A stretch of 64,000 bases of DNA from Sulfitobacter sp. DSM 110093 (GCF_022788715.1 NZ_CP085170.1:124001-188000); one strand, 5' to 3'. Positions 51,494-62,020 are shown, counted from the stretch's first letter. Notes: generated by a model from the letters alone, not told the origin. Numbers and translations are program-made.

Positions 51494-53396
51494 ACTGTTC
51501 GCTCTGCTGTTCTGTCTGGCGGGGCCGGTGTGGGCTGCGCCCCCATTGCAGGAAACGATCTTTTGGGCGGCAGAAGTGAACGAAGGCAATCTGCCACCGA
51601 TCGCCGAGCGCCTGCCTGATGTCCCCCTTATCGTGGATCTGGAGGCCAAGGGCCGCAGTTACGGCACCCAAGGCGGCACATTGCGCACTTTTGGCACCCG
51701 GTCCAAAGATGTGCGGCTGATGTCAGCCTATGGCTATGCCCGGCTGGTTGGATACACCTCTGATTATACGCTCTCGCCTGATATCCTGCGCGATGTTGAA
51801 GTGACTGAGAACCGGAAGTTCACGCTGCACCTGCGCCCGGGCCATCGCTGGTCAGACGGTGCTGCGTTCACCTCAGAAGATTTTCGCTATTGGTGGGAAA
51901 ACGTCGCGCAAGACCCTGATATCACGCCCTCTGGCCCGCCGGATTTCATGTTTGTGGATGGTGTATTGGGTACGGTAAATTTCCCCGATCCCCATACTGT
52001 CATTTTCGAATGGCCCACGGCAAACCCGAATTTCCTACCTCTGCTGGCACAGGCCAGTCCGCCGTTCATCTACCGCCCCGCACATTACCTCAAGCAGTTT
52101 CATCAAAAGTTCACCGGCCCCGGCGCGCTTCATGCAGCCATCACTAAGGCGCGCGTGAAAAGCTGGGCGGCGTTGCACAACAAACGCGACAGCATGAGCA
52201 AATTCGACAATCCAGAACAACCGACACTGCAACCTTGGATAAACGCCACGACCACCGGCACATCCCGGCAACTGTTTGTCCGCAACCCCTACTATCACCG
52301 CATTGACGCGCGCGGCGTGCAACTGCCTTACATTGACATCGTCGAGATGACGATTGCGACCGGCGGGCTTATCGCGGCAAAGGTCAACGCGGGAGAGGCG
52401 GACTTGCAAGCGCGTGGAATCGATTTCCCCGACATCTCGATCCTCAAGAAGGGCGAAGCGGATGGCGGCAACTATCGCACATTGTTGTGGGAGAACGGGG
52501 CCGCAAGCCAGATCGCGATTTACCCTAACCTCAACTTTGCCGATCCGGTCTGGCAGGAGGTGATGCGCGATGTTCGGTTTCGCCGCGCGCTTAGTCACGG
52601 CGTTGATCGGCATATGATCAACCGCGCGCTCTATTTCGGGTTAGCCCAAGAAGGGGGTATGACCGCATTGCCCCAAAGCCCGCTGTATGATCCCCAAAAC
52701 GCCTCTGCCTATGCCAATTATTCTCCGGCCAAGGCAAACGCCCTGCTGGATGAGATTGGCCTGACAGAGAGAACCCAAGCAGGCATTCGCAAGCTGCCCG
52801 ATGGCCGCCCGATGGAGTTCGTGGTCGAAACCGCGGGAGAGCGACAAGAAGTCGAAAATGCGCTGGCCATCCTTACCGACACTTGGCGGGAAATGGGGAT
52901 CAAGCTGGTGATGCGCCCACTGGATCGCGACATTCTGCGCAACCGGGTCTATGCGGGGCTCAGCATGGCGTCTGTGTGGTTCGGTTGGGATAATGGGCTG
53001 CCCACATCTCAGACGTCGCCGATGTACCTTGCCCCCACCAATCAGGAATTTTTCGCTTGGCCGATGTGGGGGCAATATTACCAATCCAAGGGCGAACTGG
53101 GCGAGGAACCTCAAGGCCCTGCGCCGAACGAATTGCTGGCGATGGCAGACCGCTGGAACCACGCGACAGATGCGGAAACCAGAACGACCCTGTGGCGTAA
53201 AATGCTTAAGATTCATGCCCAAGAGGTCTATGCCATCGGCATTCTTTCCGAAGCGCCGCAGCCTGTGGTCGTCTCAAAAGGGTTGCGCAATGTCCCTGAA
53301 CAGGGACTTTGGGCTTATGATCCGGGTGCGCATTTCGGCGTGCATCGGATTGACGAGTTCTATTTCGAGGAACCTTTTCAGCAGGTTGTCCAATGA
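51486..53396 (+). CDS. Family 5 extracellular solute-binding protein (YejA-like)
   Basis: 636 residues, larger than ordinary OppA proteins and similar to YejA. Short signal peptide (SRLFALLFCLAGPVWA) before APPLQETIFW. GGTLRTFGTRSKDVRLMSAYGYARLVGYT and FTLHLRPGHRWSDGAAFTSEDFRYWWENVA are typical of the YejA-type branch. VRFRRALSHGVDRHMIN is the SBP_bac_5 motif. Binds a peptide or peptide-like ligand. Located within a glycan locus, so a glycopeptide or lipopeptide ligand is possible. Confidence 0.92.
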   Translation: MSRLFALLFCLAGPVWAAPPLQETIFWAAEVNEGNLPPIAERLPDVPLIVDLEAKGRSYGTQGGTLRTFGTRSKDVRLMSAYGYARLVGYTSDYTLSPDILRDVEVTENRKFTLHLRPGHRWSDGAAFTSEDFRYWWENVAQDPDITPSGPPDFMFVDGVLGTVNFPDPHTVIFEWPTANPNFLPLLAQASPPFIYRPAHYLKQFHQKFTGPGALHAAITKARVKSWAALHNKRDSMSKFDNPEQPTLQPWINATTTGTSRQLFVRNPYYHRIDARGVQLPYIDIVEMTIATGGLIAAKVNAGEADLQARGIDFPDISILKKGEADGGNYRTLLWENGAASQIAIYPNLNFADPVWQEVMRDVRFRRALSHGVDRHMINRALYFGLAQEGGMTALPQSPLYDPQNASAYANYSPAKANALLDEIGLTERTQAGIRKLPDGRPMEFVVETAGERQEVENALAILTDTWREMGIKLVMRPLDRDILRNRVYAGLSMASVWFGWDNGLPTSQTSPMYLAPTNQEFFAWPMWGQYYQSKGELGEEPQGPAPNELLAMADRWNHATDAETRTTLWRKMLKIHAQEVYAIGILSEAPQPVVVSKGLRNVPEQGLWAYDPGAHFGVHRIDEFYFEEPFQQVVQ

Positions 53397-54421
53397 TGTT
53401 CCTCCGCTATGCAGTTTATCGCTTTTTCACGATGTTGCTGACCTTGTTGGTCGTGTCGGTTCTGATCTTTGTGATTATCAACCTCCCGCCGGGCGATTAC
53501 CTTTCCAATCAGATCGCCGAATTGCGTGCCACCGGCCAAGCGGAAGGCGTGGCAAAAGCGGAATTTCTGCGCGCCGAATACGCGCTCGACCGGCCTCTCT
53601 GGGAGCAATATCTAATCTGGGTGGGATTTGCCCCGGGTCCGCAGGGTTTCTCTGGCCTAATACAAGGCGATTTCGGTTGGTCCTTCGAATTTGACCGCCC
53701 CGTGGGCGAGATCGTCGGGGATGCCCTGTGGTTGACGGTATTGGTCAATCTGGCCGCTGTGCTGTTCGTCTATGCGGTGGCTTTGCCCTTGGGTGTGATT
53801 GCCGCCGCCAAGTCTGAGACATGGGCCGATTATACGGCGGGCTTTGTTGGGTATTTGGGCCTTGCGACGCCGAATTTCCTACTGGCGCTCATTTTGTTTT
53901 ACTACGGGCACAAATACTTTGACCTGCCAATCGGCGGCCTAATGGATCCGGCATTCGAGGGCGCCCCGATGTCATGGCCCAAAGTTAAATCAATCCTCGT
54001 GCATATGATCGTCCCGACCTTTGTCATCGGCACGTCAGGGGCAGCCGCCATGATGCAACGCTTGCGCGCCAATATGCTGGACGAATTAAGCAAACCCTAT
54101 GTCGAAACCGCCAAGGCCAAGGGCATGGCCCCTGCACGGTTGCTGGTAAAATATCCCCTGCGCATGGCGTTCAATCCTTTCGTCGCGGACATCGGCAACC
54201 TGCTGCCCGCGATGGTCTCGGGGTCGGTGCTGGTGTCCGTGGTACTGGGTTTGCAGACAATCGGGCCTTACCTGCTGACCGCGCTAAAGTCGCAAGATCA
54301 GTTTCTGGCCGGTTTCGTCCTGATGTTCGTGGCTCTGCTGACATTGATCGGCACAATGATCTCCGACATGCTGCTGGTGCTGCTAGACCCGCGCATTCGC
54401 TATGGCGGGCGCGGCGCATGA
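53393..54421 (+). CDS. Oligopeptide ABC transporter permease (YejB/OppB type)
   Basis: 342 residues. VYRFFTMLLTLLVVSVLIFVIINLPPGDYLSNQIAEL is the OppB/YejB N-terminus; YALDRPLWEQYLIWVG and GDFGWSFEF follow. EAA-type loop YVETAKAKGMAPARLLVKYPLR. Ends LLVLLDPRIRYGGRGA. Starts ATGATG with a four-base overlap with the binding protein stop; the C-terminus overlaps the next permease by four bases. Confidence 0.93.
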   Translation: MMFLRYAVYRFFTMLLTLLVVSVLIFVIINLPPGDYLSNQIAELRATGQAEGVAKAEFLRAEYALDRPLWEQYLIWVGFAPGPQGFSGLIQGDFGWSFEFDRPVGEIVGDALWLTVLVNLAAVLFVYAVALPLGVIAAAKSETWADYTAGFVGYLGLATPNFLLALILFYYGHKYFDLPIGGLMDPAFEGAPMSWPKVKSILVHMIVPTFVIGTSGAAAMMQRLRANMLDELSKPYVETAKAKGMAPARLLVKYPLRMAFNPFVADIGNLLPAMVSGSVLVSVVLGLQTIGPYLLTALKSQDQFLAGFVLMFVALLTLIGTMISDMLLVLLDPRIRYGGRGA

Positions 54422-55572
54422 GTACACAGCCTACCAATCGATTTGTCGACACCACACCTTGGGTGGACACCCCTGATATTTCAGTGCCCGAGCGATCGGA
54501 TATGGATGCACCCGCGTGGCGACTGATGTGGCGCAGTTTCCGACGGCATAAGCTCGCGCTCATCTGCGGCATCTTCTTGTTGATCTCTTACCTGATCTTG
54601 CCGATCGCCGGTTTTATCGCGCCTTACACGCCGAACGAACGCAGTGCCGATTATCTCTATGCCCCGCCGCAAAGCATCAACCTTTGGCATGAAGATGCTT
54701 TCATCGGCCCATACGTCTATCCGATCACAGCCGAGGCCGATCTAGAGAATTACCGTTGGACTTACACCACCGATGAGACCACCCCCCTGCCGTTGCGGTT
54801 TTTCTGCGAGGGGGAAGGCTACAAGCTTTTTGGATTGATCCCATCAGACACGCATCTTTTCTGTGCGCCTGAGGGCGCAAGCCTGTTCCTTTGGGGGTCT
54901 GACCGTTTGGGCCGCGATGTGTTCAGCAGGATCTTATACGGTGCGCAACTGTCGCTGACCGTAGGACTTATCGGCATCACTGTGTCCTTCGCGCTTGGTA
55001 TCACCTTCGGCGCGATGGCGGGCTATTTCGGTGGCAAGATCGACTGGTTTCTTAACCGCGTGATCGAGATACTGCGCAGCCTTCCTGAATTGCCGCTTTG
55101 GCTTGCGCTTTCGGCGGCAGTGCCGTCCAATTGGGGACCGGTGGCGGTCTTTTTTGTGATCTCGATCATTCTAGGCATCCTTGATTGGCCCGGATTGGCG
55201 CGATCCGTGCGGGCCAAATTCCTGTCTCTACGCGAGGAGGAATACGTTAAGGCCGCCGAGATGATGGGCGCCAAGCCCGGCCGTGTCATCCGCCGCCATT
55301 TGCTGCCCAACTTTATGTCCCACCTGATTGCCAGTGCGACGCTTTCGATACCCGCCATGATCCTTGGAGAAACAGCGCTCAGCTACCTTGGGTTGGGCCT
55401 CCGCGCGCCTGCCGTCAGTTGGGGGGTGATGCTGAATGATGCCCAGAACCTCGCCAGCATCGAGATCTATTGGTGGACCGCAATACCGATGCTGCCGATC
55501 ATCGTGGTGGTACTGGCGTTCAACTTCCTTGGGGACGGGCTCCGCGCCTCTCTGGATCCTTACAAGAATTGA
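54418..55572 (+). CDS. Oligopeptide ABC transporter permease (YejE/OppC type)
   Basis: 384 residues, longer than DppC because of a periplasmic insert (about residues 60-160) that is typical of this branch. WRLMWRSFRRHKLALICGIFLLISYLILPIAGFIAPYTPNERS precedes the insert. LWGSDRLGRDVFSRILYGAQLSLTVG is the OppC signature, and the EAA loop reads EYVKAAEMMGAKPGR. Ends FLGDGLRASLDPYKN. Last gene of the importer operon. Confidence 0.93.
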   Translation: MSTQPTNRFVDTTPWVDTPDISVPERSDMDAPAWRLMWRSFRRHKLALICGIFLLISYLILPIAGFIAPYTPNERSADYLYAPPQSINLWHEDAFIGPYVYPITAEADLENYRWTYTTDETTPLPLRFFCEGEGYKLFGLIPSDTHLFCAPEGASLFLWGSDRLGRDVFSRILYGAQLSLTVGLIGITVSFALGITFGAMAGYFGGKIDWFLNRVIEILRSLPELPLWLALSAAVPSNWGPVAVFFVISIILGILDWPGLARSVRAKFLSLREEEYVKAAEMMGAKPGRVIRRHLLPNFMSHLIASATLSIPAMILGETALSYLGLGLRAPAVSWGVMLNDAQNLASIEIYWWTAIPMLPIIVVVLAFNFLGDGLRASLDPYKN

Positions 55573-55699
55573 TCCGGCTTAACGCCAACAGCTGTTTTGA
55601 CTAGCCCCCTGTGCTGCTGCCCATCACTGAAAGCACGTCACTGACATCATCAGCGCCATACCCCGGATGATGCAGGCCCATTAAACCCGAGGCATCACC

Positions 55700-58099
55700 T
55701 CAGCGATCATCGGTGCTGCTTTCACCCCGATCATCGCGTTCCAACATATCCTCATCAAGCGAAGCGTGGGCTGCTGCCGCGACTTTACGCTTTTGCGCGT
55801 CAGTGAGATCGTCCGGGTTGCCGTCGGCCAACCGCACTGTAACCTCTCGATGTGCGAATTTGATGCCTTCGCGTTCAAAGAGAGTGCGGATTTCTTGATA
55901 GACCTTCTTTCGGGCGAGCCATTGGTCCCCCGGCTTGGTCATAAACTTCACCCGGATGATCATGGCGCTGTCTTGCATTTCAATGACGCCTTGGGACTTC
56001 AAAGGCAGGATGAAGGCTTCTCCGATTTCTGGATCACTGAGCAGGTCTTGGCCCAACCTTTTGATCAGCTTACGGACCTTTTCGATATCGGTGTCATAGG
56101 TCACCCGTAATGGCAGCTTCATCATCACCCAATCGCGCGAATAATTGGTGATCACCTGCAATTCACCAAACGGAATGGTGTGCAGCGCTCCCAAATGGTG
56201 ACGCAGTTGGAAAGAACGGACCGAGATCTTCTCAACCGTGCCTTTGACGTTGCCAACATCTAGATATTCGCCCTTTCGGAATGCATCATCAAAAAGGAAA
56301 AACGCCCCGGCAAAGACATCCCGCACCAGCGCCTGACTGCCAAAACCAATGGCGATGCCAATGATTCCGGCCCCGGCGAACAATGGGCCGACATTGATAC
56401 CGACCTCCATCAAAACAATCAGCAAGATCGTGACCACAACAAGGATCAGCGTGAAATTGCGAAACAACGGCAGCAGCGTGGCCAGCCGACTGGCGCTAGA
56501 GCCGCCGCCTTCATCGCCCAGCTCGCCCGCATCCAGATCGGGTGTTTCTTCTTTGATCTTACTGTCGATCCAGATGCGGATGGCATGATAAATGACATAG
56601 CCGATGAAGATGACGACCATGATATCCAAAAGCTGGGAGGCAAAGCCTTCGACCATTTCAGCGCCGTTATTGTCCCAGATATAGAAAAACGCATAGGTCC
56701 CCGCGACAAAGGACAAAATGCCCGCCACTCGGCGTGCCAGTTCCTCGTAAGTACTTAGGGATTGCCGCGGCATCACGGTATCCGCTGCGGTTTCATGCTG
56801 CGGCTCTTGTTGCAGCGCATCCGCCCCGCTTTCTTCTTCTAGCGCTTGGCTTTGGCGCGCGCCCTTGGTTTCCCTTTCAGCGTTCACCCGACGCAACGCG
56901 CGGGTCCGGGCAAAGCCGCGTTCGATCCCGAAATTGATCAGACCATAGACAACGATGATCGTGATCAAGATCCCGTAGGCGCCCGCAATCAACGGGGCCG
57001 CATTGGCGTTGCCAAGAACAAGGTTAACCGTCAGATCAATCCATGCGAAGACGGCATAAAGACAAACGATGGGCGCCCATGCCCGCGACAAAAAGCGCAC
57101 GATAATCGACGTTTCCTCGGGCGGTTTGCCGTTGCGAAGCGCGCGGCTGATGGCGCTACGATTGACCAGCACCAGCAGTATGTTCAACAGCACCAACGCG
57201 GCAGACATCACAGAGGCCAAGAACGCATAGGCGTCGGAATTCAAGCCAAGCTCTGCGATCCAGATGCCAAACAGAATTGCGCAGATCTCGGCGGACGCCA
57301 GCACCCAAAGCCAACGATGCAACCGTTTGGCATCCCGATCATTAAGCGCGGGAATACGGTATTGCCCAAGGAACGGCGACAAGATCATGCGCCATAGACC
57401 GGCGACAAAGCGACAAGAGAAATAGCCGATATTGATGAGCGTTACAGTGAACTGCATCGCCGTATCGGTCAGCGGGCCAAAGAGCAGGGTGCCGAGTACA
57501 TAGGCCACCGCCATTGATACAAGGACGCCGCCCACCCCAACAACAAAGCGAAGCACAAGAAAGGGAATTTTCTCGACGTAGCCTTGCGGATTCTCGCGAA
57601 CCTGTTTTGTAATGATCCTTTTCATCAGGCGTTGACCGTAGATTTTCCGTTCTACGATGACGCCCACGCCAAACATTAGCAGACATAACAACAATGCCTT
57701 GCCAAAGGCCCAAAGTGTTCCGTCTGGGCTGGCTGCGCGCAAGATATAGAGAACCTCATTGAACGCGACCGGAAGGGTCAGCAGCCGCTCCACCAGCGCG
57801 GCGCGAAATTTGGCGGCGCGGTCCTGCATCCGCATCATTGATGACGGGCCGTCGCTCTCGGCCAATTCTGCCTCAGATGCGGGAAGGTCGCCTAAAACTT
57901 GACCAGAGCTGTCGATCACCACCACGCCAACACCGTTTTCGGCTGCTCTGCGCAGGATCAAGTCGATATCAGGGGTGTCTGCGGCTTCCGCAGTGCCCGT
58001 GCCCGTAAACAACGAGCCAACGCCTTGTGATTGCCCAGCAACTGGTAGGACCGAGGAAAAAATCAAAGAAAATAGGCCGGCAATGAAAAAGGCGCGCAT
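55700..58099 (-). CDS. Large MscS-family mechanosensitive channel
   Basis: 799 residues, far longer than E. coli MscS (286) and like the MscK/YbdG-style large members. Signal peptide (AFFIAGLFSLIFSSVLPVAG) starts the protein. About ten membrane spans run through the N-terminal two thirds. The pore helix region reads LFAGAGIIGIAIGFGSQALVRDVFAGAFFLFDDAF, followed by the beta domain GEYLDVGNVKGTVEKISVRSFQLR. ATG 58099 excludes an in-frame extension. Releases solutes on osmotic downshift. It stands between the Yej-like importer and the glycan genes, transcribed the other way. Confidence 0.92.
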   Translation of the reverse strand: MRAFFIAGLFSLIFSSVLPVAGQSQGVGSLFTGTGTAEAADTPDIDLILRRAAENGVGVVVIDSSGQVLGDLPASEAELAESDGPSSMMRMQDRAAKFRAALVERLLTLPVAFNEVLYILRAASPDGTLWAFGKALLLCLLMFGVGVIVERKIYGQRLMKRIITKQVRENPQGYVEKIPFLVLRFVVGVGGVLVSMAVAYVLGTLLFGPLTDTAMQFTVTLINIGYFSCRFVAGLWRMILSPFLGQYRIPALNDRDAKRLHRWLWVLASAEICAILFGIWIAELGLNSDAYAFLASVMSAALVLLNILLVLVNRSAISRALRNGKPPEETSIIVRFLSRAWAPIVCLYAVFAWIDLTVNLVLGNANAAPLIAGAYGILITIIVVYGLINFGIERGFARTRALRRVNAERETKGARQSQALEEESGADALQQEPQHETAADTVMPRQSLSTYEELARRVAGILSFVAGTYAFFYIWDNNGAEMVEGFASQLLDIMVVIFIGYVIYHAIRIWIDSKIKEETPDLDAGELGDEGGGSSASRLATLLPLFRNFTLILVVVTILLIVLMEVGINVGPLFAGAGIIGIAIGFGSQALVRDVFAGAFFLFDDAFRKGEYLDVGNVKGTVEKISVRSFQLRHHLGALHTIPFGELQVITNYSRDWVMMKLPLRVTYDTDIEKVRKLIKRLGQDLLSDPEIGEAFILPLKSQGVIEMQDSAMIIRVKFMTKPGDQWLARKKVYQEIRTLFEREGIKFAHREVTVRLADGNPDDLTDAQKRKVAAAAHASLDEDMLERDDRGESSTDDR

Positions 58100-58263
58100 G
58101 TGGTCCCCAGTAAACTCAACCCTAACCATTAGCAGGCTATGCCAGCAATCAACCTATTGCAATTCTGCGGGTGCCAAACTATCTGAGATGCGCGCGGCGA
58201 CCTGCCATTTGGCCGTGACATACTGCGCGCGGCCCGGACTGACACAATCCCAAGGATACACCG

Positions 58264-59544
58264 TTGCCACGCCCTGCTTCTGATAACCGAATTGCTGTTT
58301 TGGGCCTTGGCTACGTTGGTCTGCCCCTCGCGCTGGCGCTGGCGCGAAACGAATTTGACGTTGTCGGCTTTGATACCTGCACCGCAACGGTGGGTGCCTT
58401 GCGCAAGGGCTGTGACCCGAACGGAGAAGTCTCGGACGACGCTGTTGGCGGAAGCACTGCGACCTACACATATGACGCCGCCGATCTGAAAGGATGTAGC
58501 GTTTTCATCATCGCCGTCCCGACACCGATCACCGACGCCAAAGCCCCCGACCTAAACCCTATCCTGAACGCCTGTGCCACCATTGCCCCCTATCTCACGG
58601 ACGGTGCGATGGTGATCTTGGAAAGCACCGTCTACCCCGGTGTGACCGAAGAAGTCTGCGGTCCGGCCCTTGCCGCTGGCAGCGGATTGGAAGCGGGACG
58701 CCAGATCAAGTTGGCCTATAGCCCAGAACGGGTAAACCCCGGCGATGCCGAACATTCCATGGAGAATGTCGTCAAGATTATCGCCGCGCAGGATGCGGAA
58801 ACGCTCACCCGTGTCGAGGCGATCTATGCCCCGGTGGTAAAAGCCGGGCTGCACCGCGCGTCCTCCATCGCGACCGCCGAAGCAGCCAAGGTGATCGAGA
58901 ATACGCAACGCGATCTGAATATCGCGCTGGTGAACGAATTCTCGCTAATTTTCTCTCGGCTTGGCCTTGATACGCTAGAGGTTCTTGAGGCGGCAGGTAC
59001 CAAGTGGAACTTTCTGCCGTTCCGCCCCGGCCTTGTCGGCGGGCACTGCATTGGGGTCGATCCCTATTACCTGACATACCGGGCCGAGCAGTTGGGCTAT
59101 CACCCGCAGGTCATCCTTGCAGGAAGGCGCATCAACGACCAGATGGGTGCACATGTGGCGCAGACGCTGGTTAAGGCGATGCTGGGCCGCGATATTGGCG
59201 TGCGCGGCGCCCGAGTTTTGATCATGGGCTACACCTTCAAGGAAAACTGTGCCGACACCCGCAACACAAAGGTTGCCGATATCGCCTCAGAGCTTGCGGC
59301 CTATTCTGTCAGCGTTGATGTGCATGATCCGTGGGTCGGGGCAGTGAAACTGCAATCAGAGCACCACGTAAACGGGATAGAAGCCCCGGAAGCTGGCGTT
59401 TATGACGCCGTGATCGTTGCAGTGGGGCACGCGGAATTTGTCGAATTGGGCAGCGACGCCCTGCGAAAATTAGGCAAACCCGGCGCGGTATTGTTTGACA
59501 TCAAGGGTATTTTCGGAAAGTCCGGTAGTGACTTGCGGCTTTAA
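58264..59544 (+). CDS. Nucleotide-sugar dehydrogenase (UDP-GlcNAc/ManNAc type, TviB-like)
   Basis: 426 residues from a TTG start preceded by AAGGA at nine bases; no ATG/GTG fits better. The NAD fold is IAVLGLGYVGLPLALALA near residue 10, VPTPITDAKAPDL follows, then VILESTVYPGVTEE and KLAYSPERVNPGD. Catalytic Cys in PGLVGGHCIGVDPYYLTYRAEQLGYHP matches the WecC/TviB branch. Oxidises a UDP-N-acetylhexosamine (or UDP-glucose) to the uronic acid with two NAD. With the epimerase at 46.9 kb it resembles the TviB/TviC pair that makes N-acetylgalactosaminuronic acid; that pairing is inferred. The glycosyltransferase gene follows 11 bases later. Confidence 0.92.
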   Translation: MPRPASDNRIAVLGLGYVGLPLALALARNEFDVVGFDTCTATVGALRKGCDPNGEVSDDAVGGSTATYTYDAADLKGCSVFIIAVPTPITDAKAPDLNPILNACATIAPYLTDGAMVILESTVYPGVTEEVCGPALAAGSGLEAGRQIKLAYSPERVNPGDAEHSMENVVKIIAAQDAETLTRVEAIYAPVVKAGLHRASSIATAEAAKVIENTQRDLNIALVNEFSLIFSRLGLDTLEVLEAAGTKWNFLPFRPGLVGGHCIGVDPYYLTYRAEQLGYHPQVILAGRRINDQMGAHVAQTLVKAMLGRDIGVRGARVLIMGYTFKENCADTRNTKVADIASELAAYSVSVDVHDPWVGAVKLQSEHHVNGIEAPEAGVYDAVIVAVGHAEFVELGSDALRKLGKPGAVLFDIKGIFGKSGSDLRL

Positions 59545-59555
59545 AGGCAGTTGAG

Positions 59556-60776
59556 ATGGATAAACGCGCGGACCAAGAAGCTGCCCAACATCACCGTGAA
59601 GACTTGCCGCCGCGCCGGATCATGTTCTACAGCCACGACACTTTTGGGCTGGGCCATCTGCGCCGCTCTCGCACCTTGGCGACCGCGCTGACGCAAAGTG
59701 ATCCACGCGCTTCGGCGATCATTCTGACAGGTTCCCCGGTGGCCGGGCGTTTCACCTTTCCCGAACGTGTCGATCACATACGCCTGCCCGGCGTGACCAA
59801 ATTGCCCGATGGCAGCTATGTCAGCCAGTCGCTCGGTACGGGCATCGAAGACACGACATCTCTGCGCGCCGGTTTGATTCAGGCCGCAATCGAACGCTAT
59901 GAGCCTGACCTGCTGGTGGTGGACAAAGAACCAACAGGGTTTCGGGGCGAACTGCTGCCAACCCTTCAGGGACTGCGCGCGCGTGGGCACACCCGCACCG
60001 TTCTTGGCCTGCGCGATGTGCTCGACGAGCCTGCGGCACTTGCGGCCGAGTGGGAGCGTAAGGGCGCGTTGCGTGCCGCCGAAGAGCTTTATGATGAAAT
60101 CTGGGTCTACGGCATGCGCGAGATGTATGATCCGACCCAAGGTTTGCCGCTGTCGCAAGAGGCCCGCGCGCGGATGCATTGGACCGGGTATCTGCGCCGC
60201 GAAATCGCGGATGAGGCAGAGGTGCCCGACAACCCTTATGTGCTAATCACACCGGGCGGTGGCGGCGATGGTGCGGCGATGGTGTCGCTTGTGCTTTCGG
60301 CTTATGAGCAAGATCCGACGTTGAAGCCGAATGCAGTGCTGGTCTATGGGCCGTTCCTGTCGGGCGATCTGCGCGATCGTTTCGAGGCGCGCGTGGCCAA
60401 ACTGGGCGGACGGGTCACGGCAACTGGGTTTGACAGACAGATCGAGGCCCTTTTCGTTGGCGCAGAGGGCGTCATCAGCATGGGCGGCTACAACACCTTT
60501 TGCGAGGTGCTCTCGTTTGACAAACGCGCCGTAATCGTACCGCGAACGACTCCGCGGTTAGAGCAATGGCTGCGCGCCAGCCGCGCCGAAGAGATGGGTC
60601 TGGTTCGCATGCTAGAGGAAACCCGCGACGGCATGACCACGCAGGCAATGATCGACGCCATCCGCAATTTGCCGCAGCAGAAAAAACCGTCAGAGGCCGG
60701 AGCCAATGATCTGCTGGGCGGGCTTGAAATGGTGGTCGCACGCGCCGACGCGCTGATGAGCAGAAGGGAAACATGA
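59556..60776 (+). CDS. MurG-like glycosyltransferase family protein
   Basis: 406 residues, GT-B fold. FYSHDTFGLGHLRRSRTLATAL near residue 24 is the glycine-rich N-terminal motif of MurG/GT28-like proteins. VLITPGGGGDGAAMV starts the C-terminal nucleotide-sugar-binding domain, and ISMGGYNTFCEVLSF carries the MurG-type GGxNT/E signature. FGLGHLRRxRxLA is also seen in uncharacterised glycosyltransferases of marine alphaproteobacteria. First of three overlapping glycosyltransferase genes (four-base overlap with the next). Confidence 0.85.
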   Translation: MDKRADQEAAQHHREDLPPRRIMFYSHDTFGLGHLRRSRTLATALTQSDPRASAIILTGSPVAGRFTFPERVDHIRLPGVTKLPDGSYVSQSLGTGIEDTTSLRAGLIQAAIERYEPDLLVVDKEPTGFRGELLPTLQGLRARGHTRTVLGLRDVLDEPAALAAEWERKGALRAAEELYDEIWVYGMREMYDPTQGLPLSQEARARMHWTGYLRREIADEAEVPDNPYVLITPGGGGDGAAMVSLVLSAYEQDPTLKPNAVLVYGPFLSGDLRDRFEARVAKLGGRVTATGFDRQIEALFVGAEGVISMGGYNTFCEVLSFDKRAVIVPRTTPRLEQWLRASRAEEMGLVRMLEETRDGMTTQAMIDAIRNLPQQKKPSEAGANDLLGGLEMVVARADALMSRRET

Positions 60777-62020
60777 TGACCAACCCCCGCATTGCCGTCG
60801 TCGTGAAAGGATGGCCCCGCCTTTCGGAAACTTTCATCGCGCAAGAGCTCGTGGCGTTGGAGGAGGCGGGCCTTGATCTAGACATCTGGTCGCTGCGCCA
60901 CCCGACCGACAAGAAGACCCATGCGCTTCATGCCCGGTTGCAGGCGCCAGTGCGCTATCTGCCTGAGTATCTCCGAGATGAGCCGCGCCGGGTGGCAGAG
61001 GCCATGGGTGCCGCAGCGTCCCTGCCCGGTTTCGATGCTGCCGCCGATGCCTATGCCCGCGACGTTGCCCGCGATGACACTACAAACCGGCGGCGACGCT
61101 GGGGGCAGGCCTGCGTCATGGCACATGAGATGACGCAGGATGTCGGGGGCATCTATGCTCATTTTCTGCACACACCCGCATCCGTGGCGCGTTATGTGTC
61201 GATCCTACGTGGCTTGCCGTGGTCCTTTTCGGCTCATGCCAAGGACATCTGGACCTCTCCTGAATGGGAGTTGCGCGAGAAACTGTCGCCGGAGCACCAT
61301 GGCGCGACATTCGGCGCGACCTGTACCGGTTTCGGAGCAGAGCATCTGCAAGGGTTGGCCGACAACCCCAGCCGCGTCAGCCTTGTGTATCACGGGCTGG
61401 ACCTTGCCCGTTTTCCGGCCCCACCAGATCGCGCGATGCGCGGGGATGGCAGCCCACTCAGGTTGATGTCAGTCGGGCGACTAGTGGAAAAGAAGGGCTT
61501 TGATAATCTGATCGATGCGCTTGCGCTGCTGCCCGACACCCTTGATTGGCATTGGACCCATATCGGCGGTGGCACGCTGGATGCGCAGATGCGCGACCGC
61601 GCCGCCGACCGGGGTGTCGCAGACCGTATCACGTGGCGGGGCGCGTGCGACCAACTTGAGGTGATTGAAGCGATGCGCGCCAATGACCTGTTCGTGCTTC
61701 CGTCTCGTGTGGCCGAAGATGGCGATCGGGATGGTCTGCCGAATGTCCTGATGGAGGCCGCAAGCCAGAAACTCCCTATTCTGAGCACGCCGGTTTCCGC
61801 CATTCCAGAGTTCATTGAAGATGGCACCCACGGGTTGCTGCGCAGCGACGACCCGATCGTGCTGGCACAGACCATCGCCGCCTTTGCCGCCGACCCTTCC
61901 ACCGGGCCCCGTCTGGCCGAGGCCGCGCATCAGCGCTTGATCCAAGACTTCACCATGGCGCCCGGCATCGCACAGCTTGATCACCGTCTGCGGGCCATGC
62001 TCGGCCAGACGGCCGAATGA
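60773..62020 (+). CDS. Glycosyltransferase family 4 protein
   Basis: 415 residues from ATG 60773 (ATGATG), GT-B. RIAVVVKGWPRLSETFIAQELVALEEAG is the typical GT4 opening for colanic-acid-type transferases. The C-terminal donor domain shows LMSVGRLVEKKGFDNLIDAL and then VLPSRVAEDGDRDGLPNVLMEAASQ with the catalytic-site EAxxxxxPI pattern. Transfers a sugar from an NDP-sugar to a growing glycan or lipid carrier. Four-base overlaps with both neighbours. Confidence 0.9.
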   Translation: MMTNPRIAVVVKGWPRLSETFIAQELVALEEAGLDLDIWSLRHPTDKKTHALHARLQAPVRYLPEYLRDEPRRVAEAMGAAASLPGFDAAADAYARDVARDDTTNRRRRWGQACVMAHEMTQDVGGIYAHFLHTPASVARYVSILRGLPWSFSAHAKDIWTSPEWELREKLSPEHHGATFGATCTGFGAEHLQGLADNPSRVSLVYHGLDLARFPAPPDRAMRGDGSPLRLMSVGRLVEKKGFDNLIDALALLPDTLDWHWTHIGGGTLDAQMRDRAADRGVADRITWRGACDQLEVIEAMRANDLFVLPSRVAEDGDRDGLPNVLMEAASQKLPILSTPVSAIPEFIEDGTHGLLRSDDPIVLAQTIAAFAADPSTGPRLAEAAHQRLIQDFTMAPGIAQLDHRLRAMLGQTAE